Assembly: GCA_905182305.1 (NCBI GenBank)
Contig: CAJJBB010000003.1
Span: 248,001-312,000 of the forward strand
DNA: 64,000 bases
Direction of reading: 5' to 3'
Origin: Flavobacteria bacterium MS024-2A
GTDB taxonomy: Bacteria > Bacteroidota > Bacteroidia > Flavobacteriales > Flavobacteriaceae
Shown here: positions 1-10,989 of the stretch, one piece after another
Layout: each line of letters opens with the position of its first letter
Position numbering within the stretch: the stretch's first letter is position 1
Notes under the pieces: generated by a model
The model's input: the letters and a program-made list of their open reading frames with translations, nothing else
What the model was told of the DNA's origin: nothing
The model's database searches: none
Position numbers and translations under genes: made by a program

Positions 1-192
1 ATTTTAATGACACGTGAGAAATTTCTTGGAGTCCCTAGTTATGCAGACAGAGAAATTACTCCAGGAAGTATTTACCATGTTTTAATGTATGGTAAAAATG
101 CAATGGGCTCACATGCAGGTCAGGTTAATGCAAAAGAACGTTGGCAAATTGCTCAGCATGTAATGGAATTGAGAAATAAACTTATTAAATAA
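1..192 (+). CDS. C-terminal end of a cytochrome c subunit of alternative complex III (ActE-like), truncated by window start
   Basis: Open frame from base 1; sits directly upstream of actF; sequence PGSIYHVLMYGKNAMGSHAGQVNAKERWQIAQHV resembles the C-terminal end of c-type cytochrome domains (Met ligand region). Confidence 0.75.
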   Translation: MLMTREKFLGVPSYADREITPGSIYHVLMYGKNAMGSHAGQVNAKERWQIAQHVMELRNKLIK

Positions 193-207
193 TATTAAGG
201 AAATATA

Positions 208-1590
208 ATGATGTATACCTTTCCAAATAAACTTAGAAATTTAGCAATTGCCTTTATGGTAATTGGATTTTTAGGTCTTGCATATGGTTTTATAAAAGCA
301 CCAAAGACAATTGAAGAAGCCAAAGCAATGGTTGCTTCAAGTCATGGTGAAGGCCACGGAGAATCTCATGATGAAACTACCACAACTAATCATGGTGAAG
401 AAGATACTCATGCTGTTTCTGAAAGTCATGAGACTTCTGAAGTAGACGATCACGCCTCCTCTTCACATCAGGAAACACATGACGCAAGTCATGACGAGCA
501 CCTTTTTCATCAATTGAGTAACAAGCCATGGGCTGCATTTTATGTTGCTGCTTTTTTCTTTTTTATGATCTCTTTAGGCGTCCTTGCTTTTTATGCAATT
601 CAACGTGCTGCTCAAGCAGGGTGGTCTCCCGTTCTTTATAGAGTAATGGAAGGAATTACTGCATACATGCTTCCAGGAGGGATTGTAATTATCGTAATTC
701 TAGCGCTATCGGGAATGCATTTGAATCATTTATTCATCTGGATGGATCCTGAGGTAGTAGCACATGACGAATTAATTGCTGGTAAAACCGGATATTTAAA
801 TGTGCCCTTCTTTCTTGTTAGAGCTGTTTTATTTCTTCTAGGCTGGACAACCTATAGGTATTTTTCACGTAAATTTTCTTTAGCTCAAGATCAATCCGAT
901 AACATTTCAAACCACAAGAAAAATTTCAGAATATCAGCAGCTTTCCTAGTATTCTTTATTTATTCAGAATCTGTTATGTCATGGGATTGGATCATGTCAA
1001 TTGATCCACATTGGTTCAGCACATTATTTGGTTGGTATGTTTTTGCCAGTATGATTGTTTCAGGAGTAACAACTATAGCCCTAATAACAATTTATCTTAA
1101 ATCCAAAGGTTATTTGGAATTTGTAAATGATAGTCATATCCATGATTTAGGAAAATTCATGTTCGGGTTTAGTGTTTTTTGGACTTATTTATGGTTCTCT
1201 CAATTTATGCTGATATGGTATTCAAATATCCCTGAAGAAGTTACTTATTTCATGACACGTATTGAGGATTACAATCTTCCCTTTTTCGGAATGGTTGTTA
1301 TGAACTTTATTTTCCCATTATTAATCTTAATGAATAGTGATTACAAACGAATTAATTATTTCATCGTAATGACAGGTATAGTTGTCATTTTAGGACATTA
1401 TATGGATGTTTATAATATGATTATGCCATCAGCAGTAGGAGATCAATGGTTTATTGGTGTTGCTGAAATAGGAGGCTTTTTGTTTTTCTTAGGATTGTTC
1501 ATATTTATAGTATTTAGTGAGTTAACAAAAGCTCCTTTATTTGCGAAAGGGGATCCTTTTATGGGTGAAAGTGAGCGTTTTCATTATTAG
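208..1590 (+). CDS. actF: Alternative complex III quinol:cytochrome c oxidoreductase membrane subunit ActF, with a His-rich linker
   Basis: Multi-TM protein (RPWAAFYVAAFFFFMISLGVLAFYAIQRAAQAGWSPVLYRVMEG) immediately upstream of coxB/coxA. Confidence 0.88.
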   Translation: MMYTFPNKLRNLAIAFMVIGFLGLAYGFIKAPKTIEEAKAMVASSHGEGHGESHDETTTTNHGEEDTHAVSESHETSEVDDHASSSHQETHDASHDEHLFHQLSNKPWAAFYVAAFFFFMISLGVLAFYAIQRAAQAGWSPVLYRVMEGITAYMLPGGIVIIVILALSGMHLNHLFIWMDPEVVAHDELIAGKTGYLNVPFFLVRAVLFLLGWTTYRYFSRKFSLAQDQSDNISNHKKNFRISAAFLVFFIYSESVMSWDWIMSIDPHWFSTLFGWYVFASMIVSGVTTIALITIYLKSKGYLEFVNDSHIHDLGKFMFGFSVFWTYLWFSQFMLIWYSNIPEEVTYFMTRIEDYNLPFFGMVVMNFIFPLLILMNSDYKRINYFIVMTGIVVILGHYMDVYNMIMPSAVGDQWFIGVAEIGGFLFFLGLFIFIVFSELTKAPLFAKGDPFMGESERFHY

Positions 1591-1611
1591 TAAATTTAAT
1601 TGAAAAGATAA

Positions 1612-2676
1612 ATGAATGTTATTTTGATATTTTCTGTTCTTGTTTTAATTGCTATAGCATTATGGCAAATAACAAAGATTTTTGAGTTATCTCAAGAGAA
1701 GAAAGTTAATACACAGGTTGCCACTGATAAGGACAATGATTGGAATGGTAAATTAATGTTTGCCTTTCTGATTTTTATTTATGCTCTTACACTTTATTCC
1801 TTTTGGGCTTACGGTGATGTTTTATTACCAGAAGCAGCATCAGAGCATGGAGGTGATTACGACCAATTGATGTGGATTTCTTTCGCATTAATCTTTTTTG
1901 TTCAAACCATTACTCAAGCATTATTATATTATTTTTCATATAAGTATCGTGGTGAGAAAGGTAAAAAAGCATTGTTTTATGCAGACAATGATAAGCTTGA
2001 AATGATATGGACAATCATTCCTGTAATCACATTAGCAGGGTTGATTTTATACGGACTCTATACATGGACGGACATCATGACGGTTGAAGAAAATGATGAA
2101 GCCCTTGTGGTTGAGTTATATGCACAGCAGTTTAATTGGAAAGCTCGCTATGCAGGAGAAGACGGGGTTTTGGGTGATGCTAACGTTCGTTTTTTGCAAG
2201 ATTTTGATGGTAAAAACCTTGTAGGGATTGATGCTACAGATCCTAATGGATTTGATGATGTAGTTGTCCAAGAACTTCACTTACCTGTGGGAAGAGAAGT
2301 TATTTTTAAAATGCGTTCTCAAGATGTACTTCACTCTGCATTCATGCCGCACTTTAGAGCACAAATGAACTGTGTTCCAGGAATGATTACTGAATTTGCT
2401 TACACACCTAAAACTACTACGGAGGCGATGCGTCAAAATCCAGATATGGTGGCTAAGGTTAAGAAAATAAACAAAATTAGAGTAGAAAAAAGTAAGGATT
2501 TAGTAGCAAGTGGTGATACTGCTCTAGACCCTTATGAATTTGATTACCTCTTACTTTGCAATAAAGTATGCGGTGCTTCTCACTACAATATGCAAATGAA
2601 AATAATTGTAGAATCACAGAAAGAGTATAATCAGTGGATGGAACAACAACAAACTTTTGCCGAATTTATTCAATAG
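1612..2676 (+). CDS. coxB: Cytochrome c oxidase subunit II
   Basis: Two N-terminal TM helices, CuA motif CNKVCGASHYNM, HSAFMPHFRAQMNCVPGM. Confidence 0.95.
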   Translation: MNVILIFSVLVLIAIALWQITKIFELSQEKKVNTQVATDKDNDWNGKLMFAFLIFIYALTLYSFWAYGDVLLPEAASEHGGDYDQLMWISFALIFFVQTITQALLYYFSYKYRGEKGKKALFYADNDKLEMIWTIIPVITLAGLILYGLYTWTDIMTVEENDEALVVELYAQQFNWKARYAGEDGVLGDANVRFLQDFDGKNLVGIDATDPNGFDDVVVQELHLPVGREVIFKMRSQDVLHSAFMPHFRAQMNCVPGMITEFAYTPKTTTEAMRQNPDMVAKVKKINKIRVEKSKDLVASGDTALDPYEFDYLLLCNKVCGASHYNMQMKIIVESQKEYNQWMEQQQTFAEFIQ

Positions 2677-2698
2677 ATAAATATTTAAAATAATAGAT

Positions 2699-4486
2699 AT
2701 GTCAACAGCAGCACAAGCTCATGAAGAGGATCACGAACATCATCACAAAGAAACCTTTGTAACGAAATATATTTTTAGTCAAGATCATAAAATGATCTCT
2801 AAGCAGTATTTAATTACTGGTTTATTCATGGGTATCATTGGAATTGCAATGTCCCTATTATTTCGTCTTCAATTAGCATGGCCAGAGCAGCCTTTTGGAA
2901 TTTTTGAAGTTCTTCTGGGAAAATGGGCTCCTGATGGGGTAATGGATCCTAATGTTTATTTAGCACTGGTTACCATTCATGGAACTATTATGGTCTTTTT
3001 TGTATTGACCGCAGGACTAAGTGGAACTTTTAGTAACCTATTAATTCCATTACAAATTGGAGCACGTGACATGGCTTCAGGTTTATTAAACATGATTTCA
3101 TTTTGGTTATTTTTTCTCTCCAGTGTTATCATGATTTTTTCTCTTTTTGTTGAGGCAGGACCTGCAGCAGCAGGTTGGACTGTCTATCCACCCCTTAGTG
3201 CATTACCACAAGCACAACCTGGTTCTGGAACTGGAATGACCCTCTGGCTAGTTTCAATGGCAATTTTCGTAGCTTCTTCTTTACTAGGGTCTCTTAATTA
3301 TATAGTTACAGTAATTAATTTAAGAACCAAGGGAATGAGTATGACACGTCTTCCTTTGACCATTTGGGCATTTTTTGTAACAGCTATTATTGGTGTGGTA
3401 TCTTTCCCAGTATTATTATCAGCGGCCTTATTACTGATAATGGATCGTAGTTTTGGAACATCATTCTTCCTTTCAGATATTTTTATTCAAGGAGAAGTAT
3501 TACATTATCAAGGAGGTTCACCTGTTTTGTATGAACACCTATTTTGGTTTCTAGGACACCCTGAGGTATACATTGTATTGCTTCCTGCACTTGGGATTAC
3601 ATCAGAAATTATTGCAACAAATGCACGAAAGCCAATCTTTGGGTACCGAGCGATGGTAGCCTCTATTTTGGCAATCGCATTCCTTTCAACTATTGTGTGG
3701 GGACACCACATGTTTATTTCAGGAATGAATCCTTTCTTGGGCTCAGTATTTACATTTACTACCTTATTGATTGCAATTCCATCTGCAGTAAAGGCTTTTA
3801 ATTATATCACGACTCTTTGGAAGGGTAATTTGCAATTAAACCCTGCAATGCTCTTCTCAATTGGGTTAGTTTCTACTTTTATTACAGGAGGTTTGACGGG
3901 AATTATTCTTGGAGATAGCACCTTAGATATTAATGTACACGATACTTATTTTGTAGTAGCTCACTTCCACTTGGTAATGGGTATTTCTGCTTTATATGGA
4001 TTGTTTGCTGGGGTTTACCACTGGTTTCCAAAAATGTTTGGCCGTATGATGAACAAAAACTTAGGATATTTTCATTTCTGGGTAACAGCTGTTTGTGCTT
4101 ATGGTGTGTTTTTTCCAATGCACTTTATTGGGATGGCAGGTCTTCCAAGACGTTATTATACAAATACAGCATTCCCATACTTTGATGACCTTGCTGATAT
4201 AAATGTATTGATTACAGTATTTGCTTTAGTTGCTGGTGCTGCACAACTTGTTTTTTTATACAATTTTATATCTAGTATGTTCTATGGAAAAGAAGCTGAA
4301 CAAAATCCTTGGAAATCAAATACACTAGAATGGACAGCACCTGTAGAGCACATGCATGGTAACTGGCCGGGAGAAATTCCTCACGTTCACCGATGGGCCT
4401 ATGACTATTCCAAGCCCGGGGCTGAGGATGATTTTATACCACAACACATTCCTTTAAAACAAGGTGAAGAAGAATTACAGCATTAA
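2699..4486 (+). CDS. coxA: Cytochrome c oxidase subunit I
   Basis: 595 aa heme-copper oxidase: WFLGHPEVYIVLLPALG, WGHHMFISGMNP, HDTYFVVAHFHLVMG. Confidence 0.97.
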   Translation: MSTAAQAHEEDHEHHHKETFVTKYIFSQDHKMISKQYLITGLFMGIIGIAMSLLFRLQLAWPEQPFGIFEVLLGKWAPDGVMDPNVYLALVTIHGTIMVFFVLTAGLSGTFSNLLIPLQIGARDMASGLLNMISFWLFFLSSVIMIFSLFVEAGPAAAGWTVYPPLSALPQAQPGSGTGMTLWLVSMAIFVASSLLGSLNYIVTVINLRTKGMSMTRLPLTIWAFFVTAIIGVVSFPVLLSAALLLIMDRSFGTSFFLSDIFIQGEVLHYQGGSPVLYEHLFWFLGHPEVYIVLLPALGITSEIIATNARKPIFGYRAMVASILAIAFLSTIVWGHHMFISGMNPFLGSVFTFTTLLIAIPSAVKAFNYITTLWKGNLQLNPAMLFSIGLVSTFITGGLTGIILGDSTLDINVHDTYFVVAHFHLVMGISALYGLFAGVYHWFPKMFGRMMNKNLGYFHFWVTAVCAYGVFFPMHFIGMAGLPRRYYTNTAFPYFDDLADINVLITVFALVAGAAQLVFLYNFISSMFYGKEAEQNPWKSNTLEWTAPVEHMHGNWPGEIPHVHRWAYDYSKPGAEDDFIPQHIPLKQGEEELQH

Positions 4487-4508
4487 TATTCAAAGAGATA
4501 TTAATATG

Positions 4509-4536
4509 AAAGAGGCCTTAGGGCCTCTTTTTTATT
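4509..4536 (+). terminator. Rho-independent terminator after coxA
   Basis: AAAGAGGCC-TTA-GGGCCTCTTTTTT hairpin followed by T tract. Confidence 0.85.
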
Positions 4537-4558
4537 TTGTTCCTTTATATTTGTAAAG

Positions 4559-5578
4559 ATGAATGAAAATTTAGATCCCGATAAAGAGCGTTTTACACCT
4601 GAAGAACAAGACCATGACAGGGCTTTAAGGCCCCTAAGTTTTGACGATTTCGCAGGACAAGATTCTATTCTGGAAAATTTAAAGGTTTTTGTTGAAGCTG
4701 CAAAACAAAGAGATGAAGCTCTAGACCATACTTTATTTCATGGTCCTCCAGGATTGGGAAAAACTACCCTTGCTCATATCTTAGCGAATGAATTACAAGT
4801 AGGCATTAAGCTCACTTCGGGACCTGTTTTGGATAAACCCGGTGATCTAGCAGGCTTGTTAACGAACCTTCAGCCTCGTGATATTTTATTTATTGATGAA
4901 ATTCACCGTTTGTCTCCCATTGTTGAGGAATATCTTTATTCTGCTATGGAAGATTATAGAATTGATATTATGATTGAATCTGGCCCTAATGCTCGCTCGG
5001 TACAGATTAATCTTGAGCCCTTTACCCTTGTTGGGGCAACAACTCGCTCAGGTTTGCTTACAGCACCCATGAGAGCCCGTTTTGGGATAAGTAATCGACT
5101 TGAGTATTATTCAACAGAGTTACTCTCAACAATTGTACAAAGAAGTTCTGAAATCTTAACAGTTCCTATTGATCCAGAAGCTGCAATTGAAATTGCAGGT
5201 AGAAGTAGAGGAACCCCAAGAATTTCAAATGCTTTATTGCGACGTGTTCGTGATTTTGCTCAAATAAAAGGAAATGGCTCTGTAGACATGGAAATTACTC
5301 AATATGCGCTTAAAGCATTGCAAGTTGATGCTCATGGATTGGATGAAATGGATAATAAAATCTTAACCACTTTAATTGATAAGTTTAAAGGAGGTCCAGT
5401 GGGTATTACCACTTTATCTACAGCTGTTTCTGAAAACGCAGAGACCATAGAAGAGGTCTATGAACCTTTCTTAATTCAACAAGGTTTTATCGTTAGGACT
5501 CCACGAGGGAGAGAGGTTACAGAACTAGCCTATAAACACCTGGGAAGAATTAAGGCAAACCAAGGGGGACTTTTTTAG
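4559..5578 (+). CDS. ruvB: Holliday junction branch migration ATPase RuvB
   Basis: [18 protein letters not shown] Walker [10 protein letters not shown] Walker [12 protein letters not shown]. Confidence 0.97.
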   Translation: MNENLDPDKERFTPEEQDHDRALRPLSFDDFAGQDSILENLKVFVEAAKQRDEALDHTLFHGPPGLGKTTLAHILANELQVGIKLTSGPVLDKPGDLAGLLTNLQPRDILFIDEIHRLSPIVEEYLYSAMEDYRIDIMIESGPNARSVQINLEPFTLVGATTRSGLLTAPMRARFGISNRLEYYSTELLSTIVQRSSEILTVPIDPEAAIEIAGRSRGTPRISNALLRRVRDFAQIKGNGSVDMEITQYALKALQVDAHGLDEMDNKILTTLIDKFKGGPVGITTLSTAVSENAETIEEVYEPFLIQQGFIVRTPRGREVTELAYKHLGRIKANQGGLF

Positions 5579-5594
5579 CGACTAAAGTATTACC

Positions 5595-6524
5595 ATGCTT
5601 GATAAAAAAAGCCACTATTCAGAAAGTATTAAAAGTAAAGCTAAAGCCTTAGGCTTTTTATCTTGTGGTATTTCAAAAGCAGATTTTCTAGAAGAAGAAG
5701 CCCCTCGTTTAGAACAGTGGCTCAATCAAAATCATCATGGAGAAATGGCCTACATGGCAAATCATTTTGATAAACGACTAGATCCAAGAGTTTTAGTGCC
5801 AGGTGCAAAAAGCGTGGTGTCCTTATTGCTTAATTATCACACTGAAGAAAAACAAACCGATGTTGAGGCGCCAAAAATAGCTTCCTATGCTTTTGGTGAC
5901 GATTATCACAAAGTTATAAAGGATAAATTAAAGGAATTGATGAGTTTTATTCATCAAGAAATAGGGGAGGTACAAGGACGGGTTTTTGTGGACTCTGCTC
6001 CGGTGATGGATAAGGCGTGGGCCGCTAAAAGCGGATTGGGCTGGATAGGAAAAAATACTAATTTAATTTCAAAAAAAGTAGGTTCTTTTTTCTTTATTGC
6101 AGAATTGATTCTTGATCTAGAATTAGAACACGATCTTCCAGCCACTGATCATTGCGGAAGTTGTACCGCCTGTATAGATGCTTGTCCAACAGATGCTTTA
6201 CTTGCGCCCTATCAAATTGATGGAAGTAAGTGTATTTCATATGTCACCATTGAGTTAAAAAATGAAATTCCAACTGATTTTCAAGGAAAAATGGATAATT
6301 GGGCTTTTGGCTGTGATGTTTGCCAAACCGTTTGTCCCTGGAATCGTTTTGCTACCCCTCATAGTGAGCCGGCATTTAATCCTCCAGATGAATTGCTATC
6401 TCTTTCTAAAAACGAGTGGGAGGAAATGACTCAAGAAGTTTTTTCTGTAATTTTTAAGAATAGCGCAATTAAACGTACAAAATATGAAGGTTTAAAGCGT
6501 AATATTAAGTTTTTATCTACCTAA
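5595..6524 (+). CDS. queG: Epoxyqueuosine reductase QueG
   Basis: Two 4Fe-4S motifs [15 protein letters not shown] and [33 protein letters not shown]. Confidence 0.95.
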   Translation: MLDKKSHYSESIKSKAKALGFLSCGISKADFLEEEAPRLEQWLNQNHHGEMAYMANHFDKRLDPRVLVPGAKSVVSLLLNYHTEEKQTDVEAPKIASYAFGDDYHKVIKDKLKELMSFIHQEIGEVQGRVFVDSAPVMDKAWAAKSGLGWIGKNTNLISKKVGSFFFIAELILDLELEHDLPATDHCGSCTACIDACPTDALLAPYQIDGSKCISYVTIELKNEIPTDFQGKMDNWAFGCDVCQTVCPWNRFATPHSEPAFNPPDELLSLSKNEWEEMTQEVFSVIFKNSAIKRTKYEGLKRNIKFLST

Positions 6525-6532
6525 AAGTTCTA

Positions 6533-7549
6533 TCATATTGAAGATGCTCGTTCTATCAATTCAGCTTTAATTTCTTCTCTTTTAATAGGGCTTATCTTTT
6601 TTTGTTTCAATTCAGCTTGTTCTTCTAAGAATAAGCGCATTATTTTTTCAGCCATTAAAGAAAGGTTTTGTTTTATTGAGCTTAGTTCTGGTGTAAAAAA
6701 GGTTCCAATTTCTGAATTTTCTTGTCCAATAAAACGAATGTCGTTGGGTATAGTAGACCCATTTTCTTTGTAAAACGTCATTGCACCAATGGCCAGAGGA
6801 TCATTGTAAGAAATAAAACCATCTATTTGAATGCCGCTATTAAATAATTCTTTGGCAATACGATACCCTTCAGATAAAGTACCCTGCTTAGATACTACAA
6901 TTCTTTGATTATCAATCGATATTTTATTTACTTCATGGGCTTCTCTAAAGCCAATAAATTGATTAATTGAATTTTGTGAAATCAAACTTTTTCTAATAAA
7001 AGCAATTTTGCTATTCCCCTTATTGATCAAATATTCGGTTACTCGCTTGATTATTGCTTTGTCATTGAACACTACTTTATTACAGGTAATTACTTTGGAG
7101 GTATTACTAAATGTAATTAAAGAGCTACTACTAGACATGACTTTTGTTAAATAAACGGTGCTGGTCGTTTCTTTAGTTAAGGAAATAAAAATCCCGTCGA
7201 CTTTTTGGCGCATGAGTCTTTCTAAATTCTCACTCTCTACTTGTTCTGATTCTGCGGAATTTAACACGATGGGCAAGTATCCATTTTTAGTTATTCTAAC
7301 AATTAGAGATGCCACAAGTTCGCTATAGAAATTTGTATTTAAATTAGGAACAACGATTCCAATGAGTTTTGTTTTTTTAGTTCTTAAAAAAGAGGCGTGA
7401 ATATTTGGTTCATAGCCAATTTTTTCAGCATACTCTTTCACTTTTTTTTTAGTTTCACTACCAATATCAGAATAGTCATTCATTGCCTTAGACACAGTAG
7501 TAGTCGAAATTTCTAATGCTTTAGCAATATCTTTAATGGTGATTTTCAT
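6533..7549 (-). CDS. LacI-family transcriptional regulator
   Basis: N-terminal HTH ITIKDIAKALEISTTTVSKAMNDYSDI plus periplasmic-binding-like domain; divergent from susC. Confidence 0.93.
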   Translation of the reverse strand: MKITIKDIAKALEISTTTVSKAMNDYSDIGSETKKKVKEYAEKIGYEPNIHASFLRTKKTKLIGIVVPNLNTNFYSELVASLIVRITKNGYLPIVLNSAESEQVESENLERLMRQKVDGIFISLTKETTSTVYLTKVMSSSSSLITFSNTSKVITCNKVVFNDKAIIKRVTEYLINKGNSKIAFIRKSLISQNSINQFIGFREAHEVNKISIDNQRIVVSKQGTLSEGYRIAKELFNSGIQIDGFISYNDPLAIGAMTFYKENGSTIPNDIRFIGQENSEIGTFFTPELSSIKQNLSLMAEKIMRLFLEEQAELKQKKISPIKREEIKAELIERASSI

Positions 7550-7613
7550 AATTATTTTATTTTAACTTTTATCCATTTTATTTTTCAGTCATTATCAATG
7601 TTTTTCACATTTC

Positions 7614-7661
7614 TTTAGTTTGAGTTAATGATATTAGAATATCATTAAACTAAATCGATTT
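7614..7661. promoter_or_regulatory. Candidate operator region for the divergent LacI regulator / susC
   Basis: Perfect 10-bp inverted repeat TAATGATATT-AG-AATATCATTA (7626-7647), outer arms TTTAGTTT (7614-7621) / AAACTAAA (7647-7654), and CpG-centred palindrome AAATCGATTT (7652-7661). Confidence 0.5.
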
Positions 7662-7764
7662 CGTATACAATATTAAGCATTTTTAACAAATCGTTAAGAT
7701 TTATTAGAAAACAATGATTAAAATTGCTAACTGAATAATTAACTAATAACTTAAACTAACTTAA

Positions 7765-10700
7765 ATGAAAAAAGAGTTCTTAAAAAAATTCCTGTACATG
7801 TTTGCATTTTTGCTTTCAGCTGGAATTTATGCACAAAACGTTACCGGTGTGGTAACTAGTGACGACGGCCCATTACCGGGAGCTACTATTCTGGTAAAAG
7901 GGACAAATAATTTTGCCACAACAGATTTTGATGGTAATTTCTCAGTAGAAGCAGCTCAAGGCGATATGCTTGTTGTTTCTTTCGTGGGATATACTACTCA
8001 AGAAGTTGCTGTAGACGGTGATCAAATCACTATAACTCTTGCTCTTGGTAATCTTTTAGAAGAAGTTATTGTAACTACTGGTTACGGTACACAGTCTAAA
8101 AGAGAGATTACAGGTGCTGTAACAACTGTCGATGCGGATGAGCTTCTTGCTGTTCCAGCAACTACTTTTGCTCAACAGCTTCAAGGTCGTGCAGCAGGTG
8201 TTACTATTATTAATGATGCAACACCAGGTGGAGAATCTACTGTTCGTATTCGTGGATTTGCTACCGTTGGTAATAACAATCCATTATATGTAATTGATGG
8301 AGTTCCTACACAGTCTCAAGGAAATTTAAATCCTAACGATATCGAAACACTACAAATATTGAAAGATGCTTCTGCATCTTCTATATATGGTGCTCGTGCA
8401 TCAAACGGTGTAGTTATTATTACAACTAAAAAAGGTAAGGTAGGAAGTGGAAATATCACATACAGCACTTACTACGGAACACAAAATACTGGACAAGATG
8501 TTGATGCAATGAATGCAGCAGATCTTGGAGAGTATCTTTACCTTGCAGATTATTATGCTGGTAAAACACCATCTCACGGTCAGTATGGTTTTTCAGGAAC
8601 TCCTGAAAACCCTGGAGTTAGTATTCCTAAATATGTTTTCCCTAGTGGAGCAAATTCAGTGGATGAGAATTTATACTCATTAACTCCTGCAAACATATAT
8701 GCGATTACTAGATCTGCCGACACTAACTGGTGGAATGAGGTAACACAATCGAATGCTCCTATTTTGAATCACCAGATTCAAGCTAGTGGTGCGAATGAAA
8801 CTTCTCAGTATGCATTTACTGCAAGTTATTTTTCTCAAGATTCTCCAGTAAGATTTGTAGGTTATGAAAGAGCTTCTATTCGTTTGAACTCTTCAACTAA
8901 AACTTTAGGCGGTCGTTTAAAGGTTGGTGAAAACTTCACTCTTTCTTTAGATAATCGTAAAGGTGGTTATAACAATAATGGAGAGCAAAATGCGGTTTCT
9001 GTGTCTTATAAGCACCACCCGTTACTTCCTATATATGATATTTCAGGACCTGAAGGAAATCAATATGGTGGTTTTGCTGGATCTCGTGGTTTAAACTTAG
9101 GTAACAACTACAATCCATACGCTACCCTATCCAGAAATCAAGATGACAGAAGCAAACGTTTTAGAGCGTTTGGTAATGTTTATGCTGAAGTAAAAATTCT
9201 AGATAAAGTTTCTGCTAAATCAAGTTTTGGTTTTGATGTAGTTGGTAGAAGAGGTATGTATATTGGACGACCTCAACCAGAATATGTAGAAGGAAACTTC
9301 GTGAATAGTTCATCTGCTGTATTCCAGCAGTCATATCAGTGGACGTTCACTAATACTGTAGCCTATAAAGAAACATTTAATGACATTCACAAAGTTGAAG
9401 CTTTAGTAGGTGTTGAAGCACTTGAATCTTTTGGTGAAATATTTGGAGCTGGAAGACAACGTTTTCCTTTTCAAACAACAGAAATTATTAGTTATTTAAA
9501 TGCTGGTAATCAAGGAACTTCTAGTAACTACGGTAATTCTCAAATTGATTATGCTTTATGGTCTCAGTTTGCAAAGTTAAACTACGGTTATGGAGATAAG
9601 TATTTAGCTCAGTTAGTAGTTCGTAATGATGCTTCCTCTCGATTTAAAGCGGCTACTTCTAGTGCAGTTTTCCCTTCTTTTAGTTTAGGTTGGAGGATTT
9701 CTGAAGAAGACTTCTTTAGTGGACTTACATTTATTGATGACCTTAAATTCAGATATGGATGGGGTAGAACAGGTAACCAAGAAATTGGAGATTACAATGC
9801 TTATACAGCTTTTCAATCTACTTCGTTTAACTCTTCTTATCCAATTGATGGTAGTGATGGTGCTGCAACTGCAGGATTTAACGCATCTCAATATGGTAAC
9901 CCTAATGCAAAATGGGAGACAACAACCTCTAATAACTTTGGGATAGATGCTCTTATGTTAGATCGTAAATTAAGCGTTGAGTTTGATTTATGGAATAGAA
10001 GCACAACAGACCTTTTATTAAACGTTCCAATTGCATACTCAGCTGGTGACGGTGGAGCTCCTGCACTTAACGTTGGTGAGATGTTAAATAGTGGTTTTGA
10101 TTTAGGATTAAGCTACAGTGACCAAAAAGGTGACTTCGGTTATTCTATTGGAGCTAATATTTCTCAATACAAAAATGAGATCATTCAGTTAGATGAGTTT
10201 GACACTCCTATTTTTGGATATAACTCTCGTGTACCTGCAATGACTATTACTCAAGTAGGTCAACCAATCTCTATGTTCTACGGATTTGAAACACAAGGTA
10301 TTTTTCAATCGGATGCTGAAGCAGCTGCATGGCCTACATATGGAGCTTACAACGCCGCTGGTAAATTCAAAATTACAGATGTTAATGGTGATGGTCAAAT
10401 CACAGATGATGACCGTACTATAATTGGTAACCCTCACCCAGACTTCGTATATGGTATTAATTTAAACTTGTCATACAAGAACTTAAACTTAAACCTATTC
10501 GGAAATGGATCACAAGGAAACGATATATATAACTATGTGCGTTATTTTGCTGACTTTAACACCTTCCAAGGTAACCGCTCAAATAGAGCATTAAATGATG
10601 CATGGCAGCCTAGTAATCCATCAGCACCAAGAAGCTCGTGGATCGCAGCTAATCCAAATGCAACATCACCTATAATGGATGCAAATGACCAGGTAAGTAG

Positions 10701-10971
10701 TAGAACTTCTTCCTACTTAATTGAGGATGGTTCATACTTTAGATTGAAAAACATTCAATTAACCTACACATTTGGTGATTCAATCAATAATGTTTTAGGT
10801 ATTTCAGGAGGTAACATTTATCTTCAGGGACAAAACTTAGTGACTATAACTGACTATACAGGTTTAAATCCTGAGATCCAAACAGGAGCAGATACAACAT
10901 TAGGTTTTGATGGAGGTTACATGCCAGTATCAAAAACTATAATTGTAGGATTAAACCTTAATTTATTTTAA
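7765..10971 (+). CDS. SusC/RagA-family TonB-dependent outer-membrane transporter
   Basis: Signal peptide, carboxypeptidase-regulatory-like domain (GVVTSDDGPLPGATILVKGTNNFATTDFDGNFSV), plug with RIRGFATVGNNNPLYVIDGVP, SIYGARASNGVVIITTKKGK. Confidence 0.97.
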   Translation: MKKEFLKKFLYMFAFLLSAGIYAQNVTGVVTSDDGPLPGATILVKGTNNFATTDFDGNFSVEAAQGDMLVVSFVGYTTQEVAVDGDQITITLALGNLLEEVIVTTGYGTQSKREITGAVTTVDADELLAVPATTFAQQLQGRAAGVTIINDATPGGESTVRIRGFATVGNNNPLYVIDGVPTQSQGNLNPNDIETLQILKDASASSIYGARASNGVVIITTKKGKVGSGNITYSTYYGTQNTGQDVDAMNAADLGEYLYLADYYAGKTPSHGQYGFSGTPENPGVSIPKYVFPSGANSVDENLYSLTPANIYAITRSADTNWWNEVTQSNAPILNHQIQASGANETSQYAFTASYFSQDSPVRFVGYERASIRLNSSTKTLGGRLKVGENFTLSLDNRKGGYNNNGEQNAVSVSYKHHPLLPIYDISGPEGNQYGGFAGSRGLNLGNNYNPYATLSRNQDDRSKRFRAFGNVYAEVKILDKVSAKSSFGFDVVGRRGMYIGRPQPEYVEGNFVNSSSAVFQQSYQWTFTNTVAYKETFNDIHKVEALVGVEALESFGEIFGAGRQRFPFQTTEIISYLNAGNQGTSSNYGNSQIDYALWSQFAKLNYGYGDKYLAQLVVRNDASSRFKAATSSAVFPSFSLGWRISEEDFFSGLTFIDDLKFRYGWGRTGNQEIGDYNAYTAFQSTSFNSSYPIDGSDGAATAGFNASQYGNPNAKWETTTSNNFGIDALMLDRKLSVEFDLWNRSTTDLLLNVPIAYSAGDGGAPALNVGEMLNSGFDLGLSYSDQKGDFGYSIGANISQYKNEIIQLDEFDTPIFGYNSRVPAMTITQVGQPISMFYGFETQGIFQSDAEAAAWPTYGAYNAAGKFKITDVNGDGQITDDDRTIIGNPHPDFVYGINLNLSYKNLNLNLFGNGSQGNDIYNYVRYFADFNTFQGNRSNRALNDAWQPSNPSAPRSSWIAANPNATSPIMDANDQVSSRTSSYLIEDGSYFRLKNIQLTYTFGDSINNVLGISGGNIYLQGQNLVTITDYTGLNPEIQTGADTTLGFDGGYMPVSKTIIVGLNLNLF

Positions 10972-10989
10972 TATTAATAACTCAAAAAA

